The notes under the pieces are model-generated. The model was not told where the DNA came from. It ran no database searches and worked only from the letters and a program-made list of their open reading frames with translations. This document shows, piece after piece, positions 1 through 6,735 of a stretch of 14,616 nt of DNA. The stretch comes from an uncultured Oscillospiraceae bacterium. Its GTDB lineage: Bacteria; Bacillota; Clostridia; Oscillospirales; Oscillospiraceae. The DNA is taken from assembly GCA_910577415.1 (NCBI GenBank), contig CAJTLK010000028.1:6633-21248 (forward strand). Reading direction: 5' to 3'. The number at the start of each line of letters is the position of its first letter. Within the stretch, counting starts at the first letter, position 1. Made by a program: the position numbers and the translations under genes.

Positions 1-492
1 GACGATGTCCATATAAATGGTGTTGCCCTGAAGCCGCTCGCTGATGGCCTTAGCCTTGATGATACCGCCCACCACGTCCACGTCGGCCCCCATGGAGGCC
101 AGGCCCTTGATGTGCTGGTCAATGGGCCGTCCGCCAAAGTCGCAGCCGCCGGGAAGAGCCACCTCCGCCGAGCCAAAGCGGCCCAGCAGAGCGCCTACCA
201 GGTAGTAGGAGGCCCGAATTTTCCGGGCCAGGACGTCGGGGACCTGGACATTGCGGATATGGGAGCAGTCGATGTCCACCGTGGTACGGTTGACGGTGCG
301 CACATCGGCACCCAGCTCCTGAAGGATATTGAGGATCAGCGACACGTCGCTGATCTGGGGAATATTCTCAATACGGCAGATGCCATCCACAAGCAACGCG
401 GCGGGCAAAATAGCCACCGCCGCGTTTTTCGCGCCGGAAATATCTACCGTTCCATGCAGTTGCTTGCCGCCGCGGATCACGTATTTCGTCAA
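1..492 (-). CDS. murA: UDP-N-acetylglucosamine 1-carboxyvinyltransferase MurA, N-terminal part (cut by window edge)
   Basis: MurA carries out the first committed step of peptidoglycan synthesis in the cytoplasm, moving enolpyruvate from PEP onto UDP-GlcNAc; it is the fosfomycin target. Reading leftward from 492, the 164 visible codons begin MTKYVIRGGKQLHGTVDISG. They include the SGAKNAAV motif with the conserved lysine near residue 22, and LPGGCDFGGRPIDQH, which holds the catalytic cysteine that fosfomycin alkylates. The full family protein is about 420 residues, so roughly 60% lies outside the window. I chose the TTG at 490-492 because the MTKYVIRGG opening matches the family and GAGGG lies about 8 bases upstream. 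A GTG at 499-501 is a possible alternative. The gene diverges from the Nudix-WalRK operon. Family identity is very sure; which of the two MurA paralogues common in Firmicutes this is cannot be settled here. Confidence 0.93.
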   Translation of the reverse strand, partial: MTKYVIRGGKQLHGTVDISGAKNAAVAILPAALLVDGICRIENIPQISDVSLILNILQELGADVRTVNRTTVDIDCSHIRNVQVPDVLARKIRASYYLVGALLGRFGSAEVALPGGCDFGGRPIDQHIKGLASMGADVDVVGGIIKAKAISERLQGNTIYMDIV

Positions 493-515
493 TATAAGCA
501 CCCTCGCTTCTCCCT

Positions 516-537
516 GCTTCGGCACACGCTCCGAAGC
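516..537 (-). repeat. Hairpin in the murA leader
   Basis: GCTTCGG (516-522) and CCGAAGC (531-537) form a perfect 7-bp inverted repeat with an 8-base loop. It lies in the probable murA leader, a few bases upstream of the ribosome site. It has no T-tract, so a terminator is unlikely; it may shape translation or mRNA stability. Confidence 0.5.
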
Positions 538-542
538 GGAAT

Positions 543-571
543 ATAGTAAAGCCGGAGATCCGGCCTGTTAT
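543..571 (-). promoter_or_regulatory. Possible promoter of murA
   Basis: On the minus strand ATAACA and TACTAT are separated by 17 bases, each matching 4 of 6 or better to sigma-A consensus. The GCCGGA/TCCGGC inverted repeat (551-564) lies within the spacer and could be an operator. This is a moderate match only. Confidence 0.4.
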
Positions 572-660
572 CAGTATTGTGCCCAAAATGTTAGAATTAA
601 GACATGGTCACACATTGTTATTATACGGTGTCGCAGGGGAAAAGTAAAGCGTATTTTCCA

Positions 661-689
661 AACTTTTCGCCTACGGAAAAATAAAAGTT
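661..689. repeat. Inverted repeat upstream of the Nudix-WalRK promoter
   Basis: AACTTTT (661-667) and AAAAGTT (683-689) form a 7-bp inverted repeat with a 15-base gap, ending six bases before the proposed -35 element. It could be a regulator site, but AT-rich repeats of this size also occur by chance. Confidence 0.3.
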
Positions 690-694
690 CGTAG

Positions 695-723
695 TGGAAA
701 AGCGGATGATTTTGTGCTATACT
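695..723 (+). promoter_or_regulatory. Probable sigma-A promoter of the Nudix-WalRK-YycHI operon
   Basis: TGGAAA, a 17-base spacer, then TATACT preceded by TGC, giving an extended -10. The predicted start is near 730, leaving a leader of about 70 bases with a GC-rich hairpin-forming segment (about 753-773). A second -10-like TACAAT sits at 737-742 without a good -35. Confidence 0.55.
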
Positions 724-799
724 GACTATAAGCGACTACAATTTAGATAAGACCGGCGGCGCCGGGTGCCGGCTATCACAGAAAATGGGGCGATGGGAA

Positions 800-1354
800 A
801 TGAGGCTTTTTGAAGAGACCGTGGACTCGCAGACTCTTTTTGAAGGACGTATCATCAAGGTAAAGCTGGATCTGGCCCGGTTGGAAAACGGCAAGACCGC
901 CGGGCGCGAGGTGGTAGAGCACCCCGGCGGCGTGGCGGTGCTGGCTATGGAGGAAGACGGTACGGTCTACACCGTGAAGCAGTTCCGCTACCCCTTCGCC
1001 CAGGTGGTGGAGGAGCTGCCTGCCGGGAAGCTGGACGGGCCGGAGGACCACGAGAAGGCCGCCCGGAGGGAGCTTTCCGAGGAGGTGGGCGTGGAGGCCG
1101 ACGAGCTGCACTACCTGGGCTGTCTGCTGGCCTCGCCGGGGTTTTGCACCGAGGTGCTGCATATGTACTTTGCCAGGGGCCTCCGCCATGGAGCGTGCCA
1201 TCCCGACGAGGATGAGTTCCTCTCGGTGGAGCGCATTCCCTTCGATACCCTTTACCAGCGGGTCATGGCGGGGGAGATCACCGACGCCAAGACCGTCGCC
1301 ATTACATTGAAGGTGAAAGAGATCATACGCAGAGAGGCGGGAGAGAGCGCATGA
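800..1354 (+). CDS. nudF: Nudix hydrolase, ADP-ribose pyrophosphatase type
   Basis: Predicted to hydrolyse ADP-ribose to AMP and ribose 5-phosphate in the cytoplasm. The 184-residue protein has a full Nudix box (G-x5-E-x7-REL-x-EE-x-G-V) at about residues 76-98. The preceding QFRYPF and ELPAGKLD and the later TEVLHMYFA are hallmarks of the ADP-ribose pyrophosphatase branch. An in-frame ATG at 785 would add MGRWE. I prefer 800 because the family normally begins close to the RLFEET segment and GGGG lies about 9 bases upstream, while 785 has no ribosome site. The stop overlaps the walR start as ATGA, so the two genes are probably translationally coupled. Substrate is inferred from subfamily motifs; the fold is certain. 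Nothing in the sequence explains why a nucleotide-sugar hydrolase leads a WalRK operon. Confidence 0.9.
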   Translation: MRLFEETVDSQTLFEGRIIKVKLDLARLENGKTAGREVVEHPGGVAVLAMEEDGTVYTVKQFRYPFAQVVEELPAGKLDGPEDHEKAARRELSEEVGVEADELHYLGCLLASPGFCTEVLHMYFARGLRHGACHPDEDEFLSVERIPFDTLYQRVMAGEITDAKTVAITLKVKEIIRREAGESA

Positions 1355-2064
1355 GCAAAAAGATCCTTATCGTTGAAGACGAGAAGAATATCGTGGATAT
1401 CCTCTCCTTTAACCTGAGCCGGGAGGGGTACGACACCCTGGAAGCCTATGACGGCGCGGCGGGACTGAAGCTGGCGCTGGAGGAGCACCCGGACCTTATT
1501 TTGCTGGACCTCATGCTGCCCAAGATGAACGGCTTTGACGTATGCAAGGCGGTGCGGGAGCAGGACAGCTCTACGCCCATCATTATGCTCACTGCCCGGG
1601 AGGGGGAGAGCGACAAGGTCTTCGGGCTGGAGGTGGGGGCGGACGACTATATTACCAAGCCCTTCTCCATGCGGGAGCTGCTGGCCCGGGTAAAGGCCAA
1701 TATCCGCCGCACCGAATTGGTGTCCGCGCAGCCCTCCGCTCCCGCCGAGAGCGGGGGGACAAGGCTGGAGCGGGGGCGTATCCTCATTGATGAGAACCTG
1801 CTGATGGCCTTCAAGGACGGCAAGGCCCTGGACCTGACCCAGCGGGAGTATGAGCTTTTGAAGTTTCTGGCCGCCTCGCCGGAGCAGGTATTTTCCCGGG
1901 AGGTGCTCATGGAGCGGGTATGGAACTACGAGGGCTTTGTGGGCGACGTACGGGCGGTGGACGTGGCCGTCCGGCGGCTGCGGGAGAAGATCGAGGACGA
2001 CCCGGCCAGCCCGGAGTTTATTATGACGAGAAGGGGCCTGGGATACCTCTTCCGCGCGGGGTAA
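1351..2064 (+). CDS. walR: WalR-type response regulator (OmpR/PhoB family)
   Basis: DNA-binding response regulator of the WalRK system, which in Firmicutes controls cell-wall hydrolases and wall turnover. The 237-residue protein has a receiver domain (about 1-120) with acidic residues E9-D10, phosphoacceptor D53, T81 and K103 in TKPF. A winged-helix OmpR domain follows (about 138-236), ending in VRRLREKIEDDPASPEF and TRRGLGYLFR. That C-terminus is very like WalR of Bacillus and Staphylococcus. Its ATG overlaps the Nudix stop codon by ATGA, and walK follows after 32 bases. The assignment to WalR rather than PhoB rests on the C-terminal helix wording and on the YycH- and YycI-like genes downstream. 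Confidence 0.9.
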   Translation: MSKKILIVEDEKNIVDILSFNLSREGYDTLEAYDGAAGLKLALEEHPDLILLDLMLPKMNGFDVCKAVREQDSSTPIIMLTAREGESDKVFGLEVGADDYITKPFSMRELLARVKANIRRTELVSAQPSAPAESGGTRLERGRILIDENLLMAFKDGKALDLTQREYELLKFLAASPEQVFSREVLMERVWNYEGFVGDVRAVDVAVRRLREKIEDDPASPEFIMTRRGLGYLFRAG

Positions 2065-2096
2065 GAGAGCGATAACGAGGAGAGGGGGGAGGTACC

Positions 2097-3884
2097 ATGT
2101 TCCGCAGTCTGCATATGAAGCTGATGCTCATCATGACCCTGCTCATCATTTCTTTGATGACTGTGGTGGGGGCCTTCCTGGTCAACTCTGTGTCCGGGTT
2201 TTACCTGGACCAGTTCTATACCCAGATGCAGGGGGTCTTTCAAAACGACGCGGAATTTGTCCATGACCTGCAAAACGCCGCCCCCGGTGAGGAAAACGGC
2301 GCTGAGCAGGTCGGACGGATGCTGGATACCTATGCCGGTAATCTGGGCGTGGACGGCTTGACCCGGAACTATTACGTATTGGACGGCGTCACGGGGGCCT
2401 ATCTGGTCGGTTCCGACGATGTGGGAGGAGCCAGCCTGGACATGACCCACAATCTCTCTCTGGCCCTCTCCGGCGAGGTGGGGGATAAGTCCGATGTATC
2501 CCTAGGCTATATGGACGTGGCGGTGCCCATCGAGCGGGGCGGACGGAGCTATGTTATCTACCTTAAGGACAATAAGCAGAATGCCCAGAGCCTTACCGGG
2601 CAACTGGTGACCCTCATTCTGGAGGCGCTGGCCTTTGGCATTGCCATTTCGGTACTGCTGTCGTTTTTGCTCTCCAAGACCCTTATCACCCCCATTGAGC
2701 GGCTTACGGAGGGCGCCGAGGAGGTGGCCGCCGGGGATTTCTCCCATAAGATCGAGGTGGACTCCAAGGACGAGATCGGCGTGCTGACGGCCACCTTTAA
2801 CGACATGGCCCAGCAGCTCAAGACCACCCTTCAGGAGGTGGAGAACGAGCGTAACAAGCTGGGCACCCTGTTCCTCCACATGACCGACGGCGTGGTGGCC
2901 TTTGACCGCCGGGGGGAGATCATCCAGTCCAACCCCGCCGCTGAGGAGATGCTGGGCCGGGCGCTACCCATCGGCGGCGGCGTCAGCTACGGCGAGCTTT
3001 TCGGCGATATCGCCAGTCTGAGGGAGGTGCTGGAGCCTGGGGAGAAGGGCTTTATCGCCGGGAGCCGGGAGTTGGACGGGCGGAGCCTGGAGCTGCTGCT
3101 GGCCCCCTTTGACCGGGACCGTCAGACCGGCGTGCTGGTGGTCATCCACGACCTTACCGAGCGCAACAAGACCGAGGAGATGCGCAAGGAGTTTGTAGCC
3201 AACGTCTCCCACGAGCTGCGTACCCCCCTGACCAACATCCACTCCTATGCCGAGACATTGGTGGACAACGCCGGATTCCTCCCCACCGATACTGAGCGTA
3301 GCTTTCTCAGCGTCATCCTTGGTGAGTCGGAGCGGATGGCCCATATCGTCCAGGACCTGCTGACCCTGTCCCGGTTCGACTCGGGCCGCAGCGAGCTGAG
3401 CCTTACCACCTTCTCCTTTGCCGAGGCCATCGAGGCCATGGTCAACGCCAACCTTTTGGAGGCCCAGCGGCACGGACACACCCTCACCGCCAGCCTGGAG
3501 CCGGGGCTGCCGGACATCACCGCGGACCGGGAGCGTATCACCCAGGTGATGATGAACGTGGTCTCCAACTCCATCAAGTATACTCCCGACGGAGGGACCA
3601 TCGAAGTTACCGCCGGACGGGAGGGTACGGGCCGGGTATGGATGGAGGTCTCCGACACCGGCATCGGCATCCCGGAAAAGGACCGGGATCGTATTTTTGA
3701 GCGTTTTTACCGGGTGGACAAGGCACGCTCCCGGGAGTCGGGAGGCACTGGACTGGGCCTCTCCATCGCCAAGGAGATCATTGACCAACACAGGGGCAGC
3801 ATTTCTATCGTGGACAAGCCACAGCCGGGCTTGACCATCCGTATCGAACTGCCTGTGGAGGGACCTGGCCATGGCCGGACATAA
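2097..3884 (+). CDS. walK: WalK-type sensor histidine kinase
   Basis: Membrane histidine kinase partner of WalR, predicted to phosphorylate its D53. The 595-residue protein shows membrane segment 1 (about 9-31), an extracytoplasmic sensor of about 140 residues, membrane segment 2 (about 170-193), a HAMP domain (about 194-246), a PAS domain (about 252-355), a dimerisation/phosphoacceptor domain with SHELRTPL (H372), and an ATPase domain. The last has the N-box around N487-N491, DTGIGIP at 520-526 and GGTGLGLS at 549-556. This architecture matches WalK/YycG. The SHELRTPL motif with a following T/N fits a HisKA kinase with phosphatase activity. An AGGGGGGAGG ribosome site precedes the ATG. The 3' end overlaps the next gene by 14 bases. 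The ligand of the sensor domain cannot be read from sequence. Confidence 0.92.
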   Translation: MFRSLHMKLMLIMTLLIISLMTVVGAFLVNSVSGFYLDQFYTQMQGVFQNDAEFVHDLQNAAPGEENGAEQVGRMLDTYAGNLGVDGLTRNYYVLDGVTGAYLVGSDDVGGASLDMTHNLSLALSGEVGDKSDVSLGYMDVAVPIERGGRSYVIYLKDNKQNAQSLTGQLVTLILEALAFGIAISVLLSFLLSKTLITPIERLTEGAEEVAAGDFSHKIEVDSKDEIGVLTATFNDMAQQLKTTLQEVENERNKLGTLFLHMTDGVVAFDRRGEIIQSNPAAEEMLGRALPIGGGVSYGELFGDIASLREVLEPGEKGFIAGSRELDGRSLELLLAPFDRDRQTGVLVVIHDLTERNKTEEMRKEFVANVSHELRTPLTNIHSYAETLVDNAGFLPTDTERSFLSVILGESERMAHIVQDLLTLSRFDSGRSELSLTTFSFAEAIEAMVNANLLEAQRHGHTLTASLEPGLPDITADRERITQVMMNVVSNSIKYTPDGGTIEVTAGREGTGRVWMEVSDTGIGIPEKDRDRIFERFYRVDKARSRESGGTGLGLSIAKEIIDQHRGSISIVDKPQPGLTIRIELPVEGPGHGRT

Positions 3885-5187
3885 GAGGGGGCCGCAGATG
3901 GCGGGCCAGGGCCCACGGCAGCGGCTGGTGGAGCTGGGGAAGGATATTTTGATCGTGATCCTCACCTGCTCGGCGATCTATCTGGCGGGGCTGACCCCCA
4001 TGATGACCCAGCTGCGCAGTTGGATGACCCCTCCCGTTCCCAGCGCGCAGGTCCAGCCGCGGCAGGCGAGGGACACGGTGATCCCCTGCGGCGTGGCGGT
4101 CCGCAATGGTCTGGGCCTCTATGGGGTCAGCTATGACGAGGCTTCGGTGGAACGGGCCTTTTCCCTGCTCTCTCCCCTTTTGGGTCAGGCGCTGACCACT
4201 GCCGGGGAGGTCGAAAGCATCACCCCCCGCCAGTGGCAGCAGCTTTTGGAGGGCGAGGGGATCTACTGTCAGTTTCAGGGTAGTCCGCCCTTAGAGGCGC
4301 TGTCGGCATGGCTGGGGGAAGGCTCCTCCCTCACCGGCAGCGTTCAGGCGGTAGCGCTGGGGTGGGACGGCTCTGCGGCGTGGCTTGGGTGGCAGGACGG
4401 GGACGCGAGCTACCGCGCCCGGACCCAGGTGAGCTATTCTGAGCATATGAGCGCGGTGCTGGACGAGTTCAGACCCAACGGCGCCGCCTTTGTCTACACC
4501 CTTCGGGAGAGCGACGAGACCTATGACGTCTTAGACCCCTATGTTTTAGTGGCGATGGAGTCTCAGCGGCCCATGACCTACGCTGCCGTTTCCCCGGACT
4601 TTATCGGCGATAGCGGGGCTATGGATACTCTGCTGGGGGCCATGGGCTTCCGTTCCGGCGTCGGTTCCGCCTATGAGGCGGCGGGGGAGCGGGCTATCAA
4701 TGAAAACGGAGACCGTCTCCGGGTGAACGCCGCGGGGCGTGTGGTCTTTCACACCGGTGAGGAGAACCGTTATCCGGTGAACGCCGCGGGGGAGAGCGCC
4801 ACCTCGGTGGAGGCCGCCCTGGCCGCTTGGGAGATATTGGACCGGGCGGCGGCGCCCTGGAAGGGGGAGGAGGTCTTTATCGTCACCGGGGCGGAGAAGA
4901 CCGAGCTGGGCTGGAGGGTGAGCTTTCAATCCCGGCTCCACGGTATCCCCGTCTACACCGGGAAAGAGGGCTGGTGCGCCCAATTTACCATTGAGGGGCG
5001 GAAGATCACGGACTTTACGCTTGATCTGCGCTCTTACACCAGCACCGGAGAGACCTGCCTTGTGACATCGGAGCGACTGGCGGCAGCGGCGCTGCGGTCC
5101 CAGGCCGCCGGGGGGCAAAAACTGAAGCTTTGCTACACAGATAACGGAACGCCCACCGTAGCCGCGGTCTGGATGGCGGAAGAATAA
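3871..5187 (+). CDS. yycH: YycH-like membrane-anchored regulator of WalK
   Basis: A 438-residue protein with a short basic N-terminus, one membrane segment (about 25-43) and a large extracytoplasmic part. In Bacillus and Staphylococcus, YycH and YycI bind WalK through their membrane helices and tune its activity. I infer the YycH role mainly from position (third gene after walR and walK, before a clear YycI-like gene) and topology; the sequence itself is too divergent for me to call by motif. It overlaps the walK 3' end by 14 bases. A second in-frame ATG at 3898, nine codons later and with its own GAGGGGG site, would avoid the overlap and is equally possible. A 16-base direct repeat (4722-4737 and 4776-4791) encodes VNAAG twice, 18 codons apart. 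Confidence 0.7.
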   Translation: MAGHKRGPQMAGQGPRQRLVELGKDILIVILTCSAIYLAGLTPMMTQLRSWMTPPVPSAQVQPRQARDTVIPCGVAVRNGLGLYGVSYDEASVERAFSLLSPLLGQALTTAGEVESITPRQWQQLLEGEGIYCQFQGSPPLEALSAWLGEGSSLTGSVQAVALGWDGSAAWLGWQDGDASYRARTQVSYSEHMSAVLDEFRPNGAAFVYTLRESDETYDVLDPYVLVAMESQRPMTYAAVSPDFIGDSGAMDTLLGAMGFRSGVGSAYEAAGERAINENGDRLRVNAAGRVVFHTGEENRYPVNAAGESATSVEAALAAWEILDRAAAPWKGEEVFIVTGAEKTELGWRVSFQSRLHGIPVYTGKEGWCAQFTIEGRKITDFTLDLRSYTSTGETCLVTSERLAAAALRSQAAGGQKLKLCYTDNGTPTVAAVWMAEE

Positions 5188-5218
5188 AGGTATCGGTGAG
5201 GCAGAGGGGAGGTGCGGC

Positions 5219-6043
5219 ATGCGCTGGTCCAAGATCAAAAATATCATTATCCTGCTGCTGGTCATCGTCAACGGCTTTCTGCTGGCACTGGTGGGCCTGC
5301 GGGCCTGGCAGACCGAACAGGGAGAGCGGGAGACCAGGGAGCGGATGATCGGGATATTGGCCAACAACGGCATCGAATTTCTCCCCCAGGAGGTGCCGGG
5401 AGAGCTGAAGCTGCCCTCATGGCAGGTGGAGGTGGAGACGCCGGACGAAGCCCAGGCCGTCTGGCTGGTGGGAGAGCTTCGGAGCGTAGAGAGCGTGGGG
5501 GGACGGACTACCTACACTGGGGAAAGGGGGGCGGCCTCCTTTTCCTCCGACGGCGGGGTACAGGCCGAATTTCCTTCCAATGCCTGGCCCTGTGACCGGG
5601 AAAGGATCACCGCCACGGCGGCGGAGATGCTGAACGCTCTGAGCGTCCCTTCCGTTCAAGAGACCGGACGCCGGGAGGAGGACAATGCCGTTACAGTCAC
5701 CTATACGCAGCTTTGGGAGGGGGAGCCGGTCTTTGACCGTACCCTGGTCCTGCGGTGGGAGGACGGCAGTATCAGGAGCCTCAATGGAAGCTGTCTGCTG
5801 GGCGGCGGCGAGGCGCAGACCGGAGGGGAGACCATCACCTCCTCCACAGCGCTGGCCCGGTTTTTGACCGCACTGAACGACGGAGGGTATGTCTGCTCCC
5901 AGATCACCGATGTGTATGCTGGGTATACCTCCGGTGGGACAGGGACGGTAAACCTGACCCCGGCCTGGCTCATCGGGACCGACGTGTGGCCCAGACAGTT
6001 CGTGGTGGACGGCGTTACCGGGACGGTAACGGCGGCGGAATAA
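5219..6043 (+). CDS. yycI: YycI-like membrane-anchored regulator of WalK
   Basis: A 274-residue protein starting MRWSKIKNIIILLLVIVNGF, very like the YycI opening (D/R-W-S-K-x-K followed by a single membrane helix and N-x-F-L). The membrane segment is about 8-27; the rest should lie outside the membrane. YycI works with YycH to modulate WalK in Bacillales. The start has a GAGGGGAGGTG ribosome site and lies 31 bases after the yycH stop, so the gene belongs to the same operon. A hairpin follows within ten bases of the stop, closing the operon. The MBL-fold gene yycJ/walJ that often follows in Bacillales is absent here; the next gene points the other way. Confidence comes from N-terminus plus position. 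Confidence 0.8.
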   Translation: MRWSKIKNIIILLLVIVNGFLLALVGLRAWQTEQGERETRERMIGILANNGIEFLPQEVPGELKLPSWQVEVETPDEAQAVWLVGELRSVESVGGRTTYTGERGAASFSSDGGVQAEFPSNAWPCDRERITATAAEMLNALSVPSVQETGRREEDNAVTVTYTQLWEGEPVFDRTLVLRWEDGSIRSLNGSCLLGGGEAQTGGETITSSTALARFLTALNDGGYVCSQITDVYAGYTSGGTGTVNLTPAWLIGTDVWPRQFVVDGVTGTVTAAE

Positions 6044-6050
6044 GACAAAG

Positions 6051-6083
6051 AGGCGGCGTCTACCAATGGTGGACGCCGCCTTT
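6051..6083. terminator. Hairpin terminator between the WalRK operon and the SLH gene
   Basis: AGGCGGCGTC (6051-6060) pairs perfectly with GACGCCGCCT (6072-6081); ACC/GGT inside the loop can extend the structure. TTT follows on the plus strand and CTTTGTCTT on the minus strand. Being between convergent genes, it can serve both, although both U-tracts are weak. Confidence 0.7.
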
Positions 6084-6099
6084 CCCTGCCGAACAGAGG

Positions 6100-6639
6100 T
6101 CAGAGCCTGGGGTATTCCATTTCGCCGCCGAAAAGGGGAGGAAAAAGCTCCTCCGCCTCGGCGCGGGTGGCATAGTCCAGAGGGGCCAGACGGCAGTTTT
6201 TCCACTCCATCCGTCCCATGATACAAGCCCAGTAGAGGCTGTCGTCGGCCCAGGGGGAGATGTCGGCGTAGTCGTTGCAGAGGGCCGCGCCGTCGGGGAG
6301 CCAGGTGTCCAGCCCCAGAAGGGCGTCATTGCGCCGCAGAAGGGTAGCCAGCTCCTCCCTGGTCATGGGCCTGTCCGGGGCAAAGAGGCCGTCCCCCACG
6401 CCTTTGATAAGCCCAAGGGCATAGGCCCATCCGGCAGCCTGACCCAGATCGTCCCGGAGGGCCAGATCGGTAAAGGGGTGGGCGGTCTTGTCGTAGGGGA
6501 CCGCCCCCGCCGATTGCCACAGCAACAGCAGGACCTCCCCCCGGCTCACCGGGGCCTCCTCCGAAGAGGTCTCCGCCGCCGGGGCATAGGAAAGAAGAAA
6601 ACAGAGGCACAGTGCCAGACCGGTAAGCCGCCGCTTCAT
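6100..6639 (-). CDS. Small secreted S-layer-homology (SLH) domain protein
   Basis: A 179-residue protein with a signal peptide (KRR then a hydrophobic run, probable cleavage near APAA, residue 22) and nothing but SLH-type sequence after it. A partial repeat (about 31-45) ends in the SRGE type of motif. A good repeat (about 55-103) contains PFTDLA, AYALGLIKGVGDGLFAPDR and MTREELATLLRR. A weaker third repeat (about 124-165) contains YADISPW and ATRAEAEEL. SLH domains bind secondary cell-wall polymers, so it should sit at the cell wall; no enzyme domain is visible. Its ribosome site AGGAGGG, 7 bases before the ATG, lies fully inside a perfect hairpin (6643-6677). It lies 96 bases downstream of the dehydrogenase and may share its transcript. 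Specific role unknown. Confidence 0.82.
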   Translation of the reverse strand: MKRRLTGLALCLCFLLSYAPAAETSSEEAPVSRGEVLLLLWQSAGAVPYDKTAHPFTDLALRDDLGQAAGWAYALGLIKGVGDGLFAPDRPMTREELATLLRRNDALLGLDTWLPDGAALCNDYADISPWADDSLYWACIMGRMEWKNCRLAPLDYATRAEAEELFPPLFGGEMEYPRL

Positions 6640-6642
6640 AAA

Positions 6643-6677
6643 GATACCCTCCTGGTAATTTTTACCAGGAGGGTATC
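6643..6677 (-). promoter_or_regulatory. Perfect 16-bp hairpin sequestering the SLH gene's ribosome site
   Basis: GATACCCTCCTGGTAA (6643-6658) and TTACCAGGAGGGTATC (6662-6677) are exact reverse complements around a 3-base loop. In the minus-strand mRNA the 3' arm contains AGGAGGG, the Shine-Dalgarno of the SLH gene, and the ATG begins 3 bases after the stem. The 5' arm carries the matching anti-Shine-Dalgarno. There is no U-tract after either arm, so a simple terminator is less likely than translational occlusion. Confidence 0.75.
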
Positions 6678-6735
6678 ACGATCTTTGGGCGAAAGCAAGG
6701 GAAACCGGGCGGTACGCAGGGGAAGGCGCAGGCGG

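Larger units (their letters stand above)
493..799. other. Divergent intergenic control region between murA and the Nudix-WalRK operon
   Basis: This 307-base stretch has no convincing gene. It is AT-richer than its surroundings. It holds a hairpin in the murA leader (516-537), a compact GCCGGA/TCCGGC inverted repeat (551-564), an AACTTTT/AAAAGTT inverted repeat (661-689), promoter-like elements for both directions, and a GC-rich leader segment around 753-773 with CCGGC/GCCGG arms. Short open frames inside it lack ribosome sites and family resemblance. Confidence 0.7.

Noticed and set aside
2964..3965. A 333-codon open frame on the minus strand opposite walK
   Set aside because: It lies opposite the PAS, HisKA and ATPase domains of walK, where all kinase motifs are intact, and has no recognisable domain.
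6014..6030. GTTACCG/CGGTAAC inverted repeat at the end of yycI as a regulatory stem
   Set aside because: It lies inside the coding sequence and follows from the repeated residues VTGTVT; the real hairpin comes after the stop codon.
6100..6639. The SLH protein as a lipoprotein, because of cysteines in the signal region
   Set aside because: The residues before C11 and C13 do not form a lipobox (no G, A or S at -1), and an AxA-type cleavage region follows. A normal secreted protein fits better.
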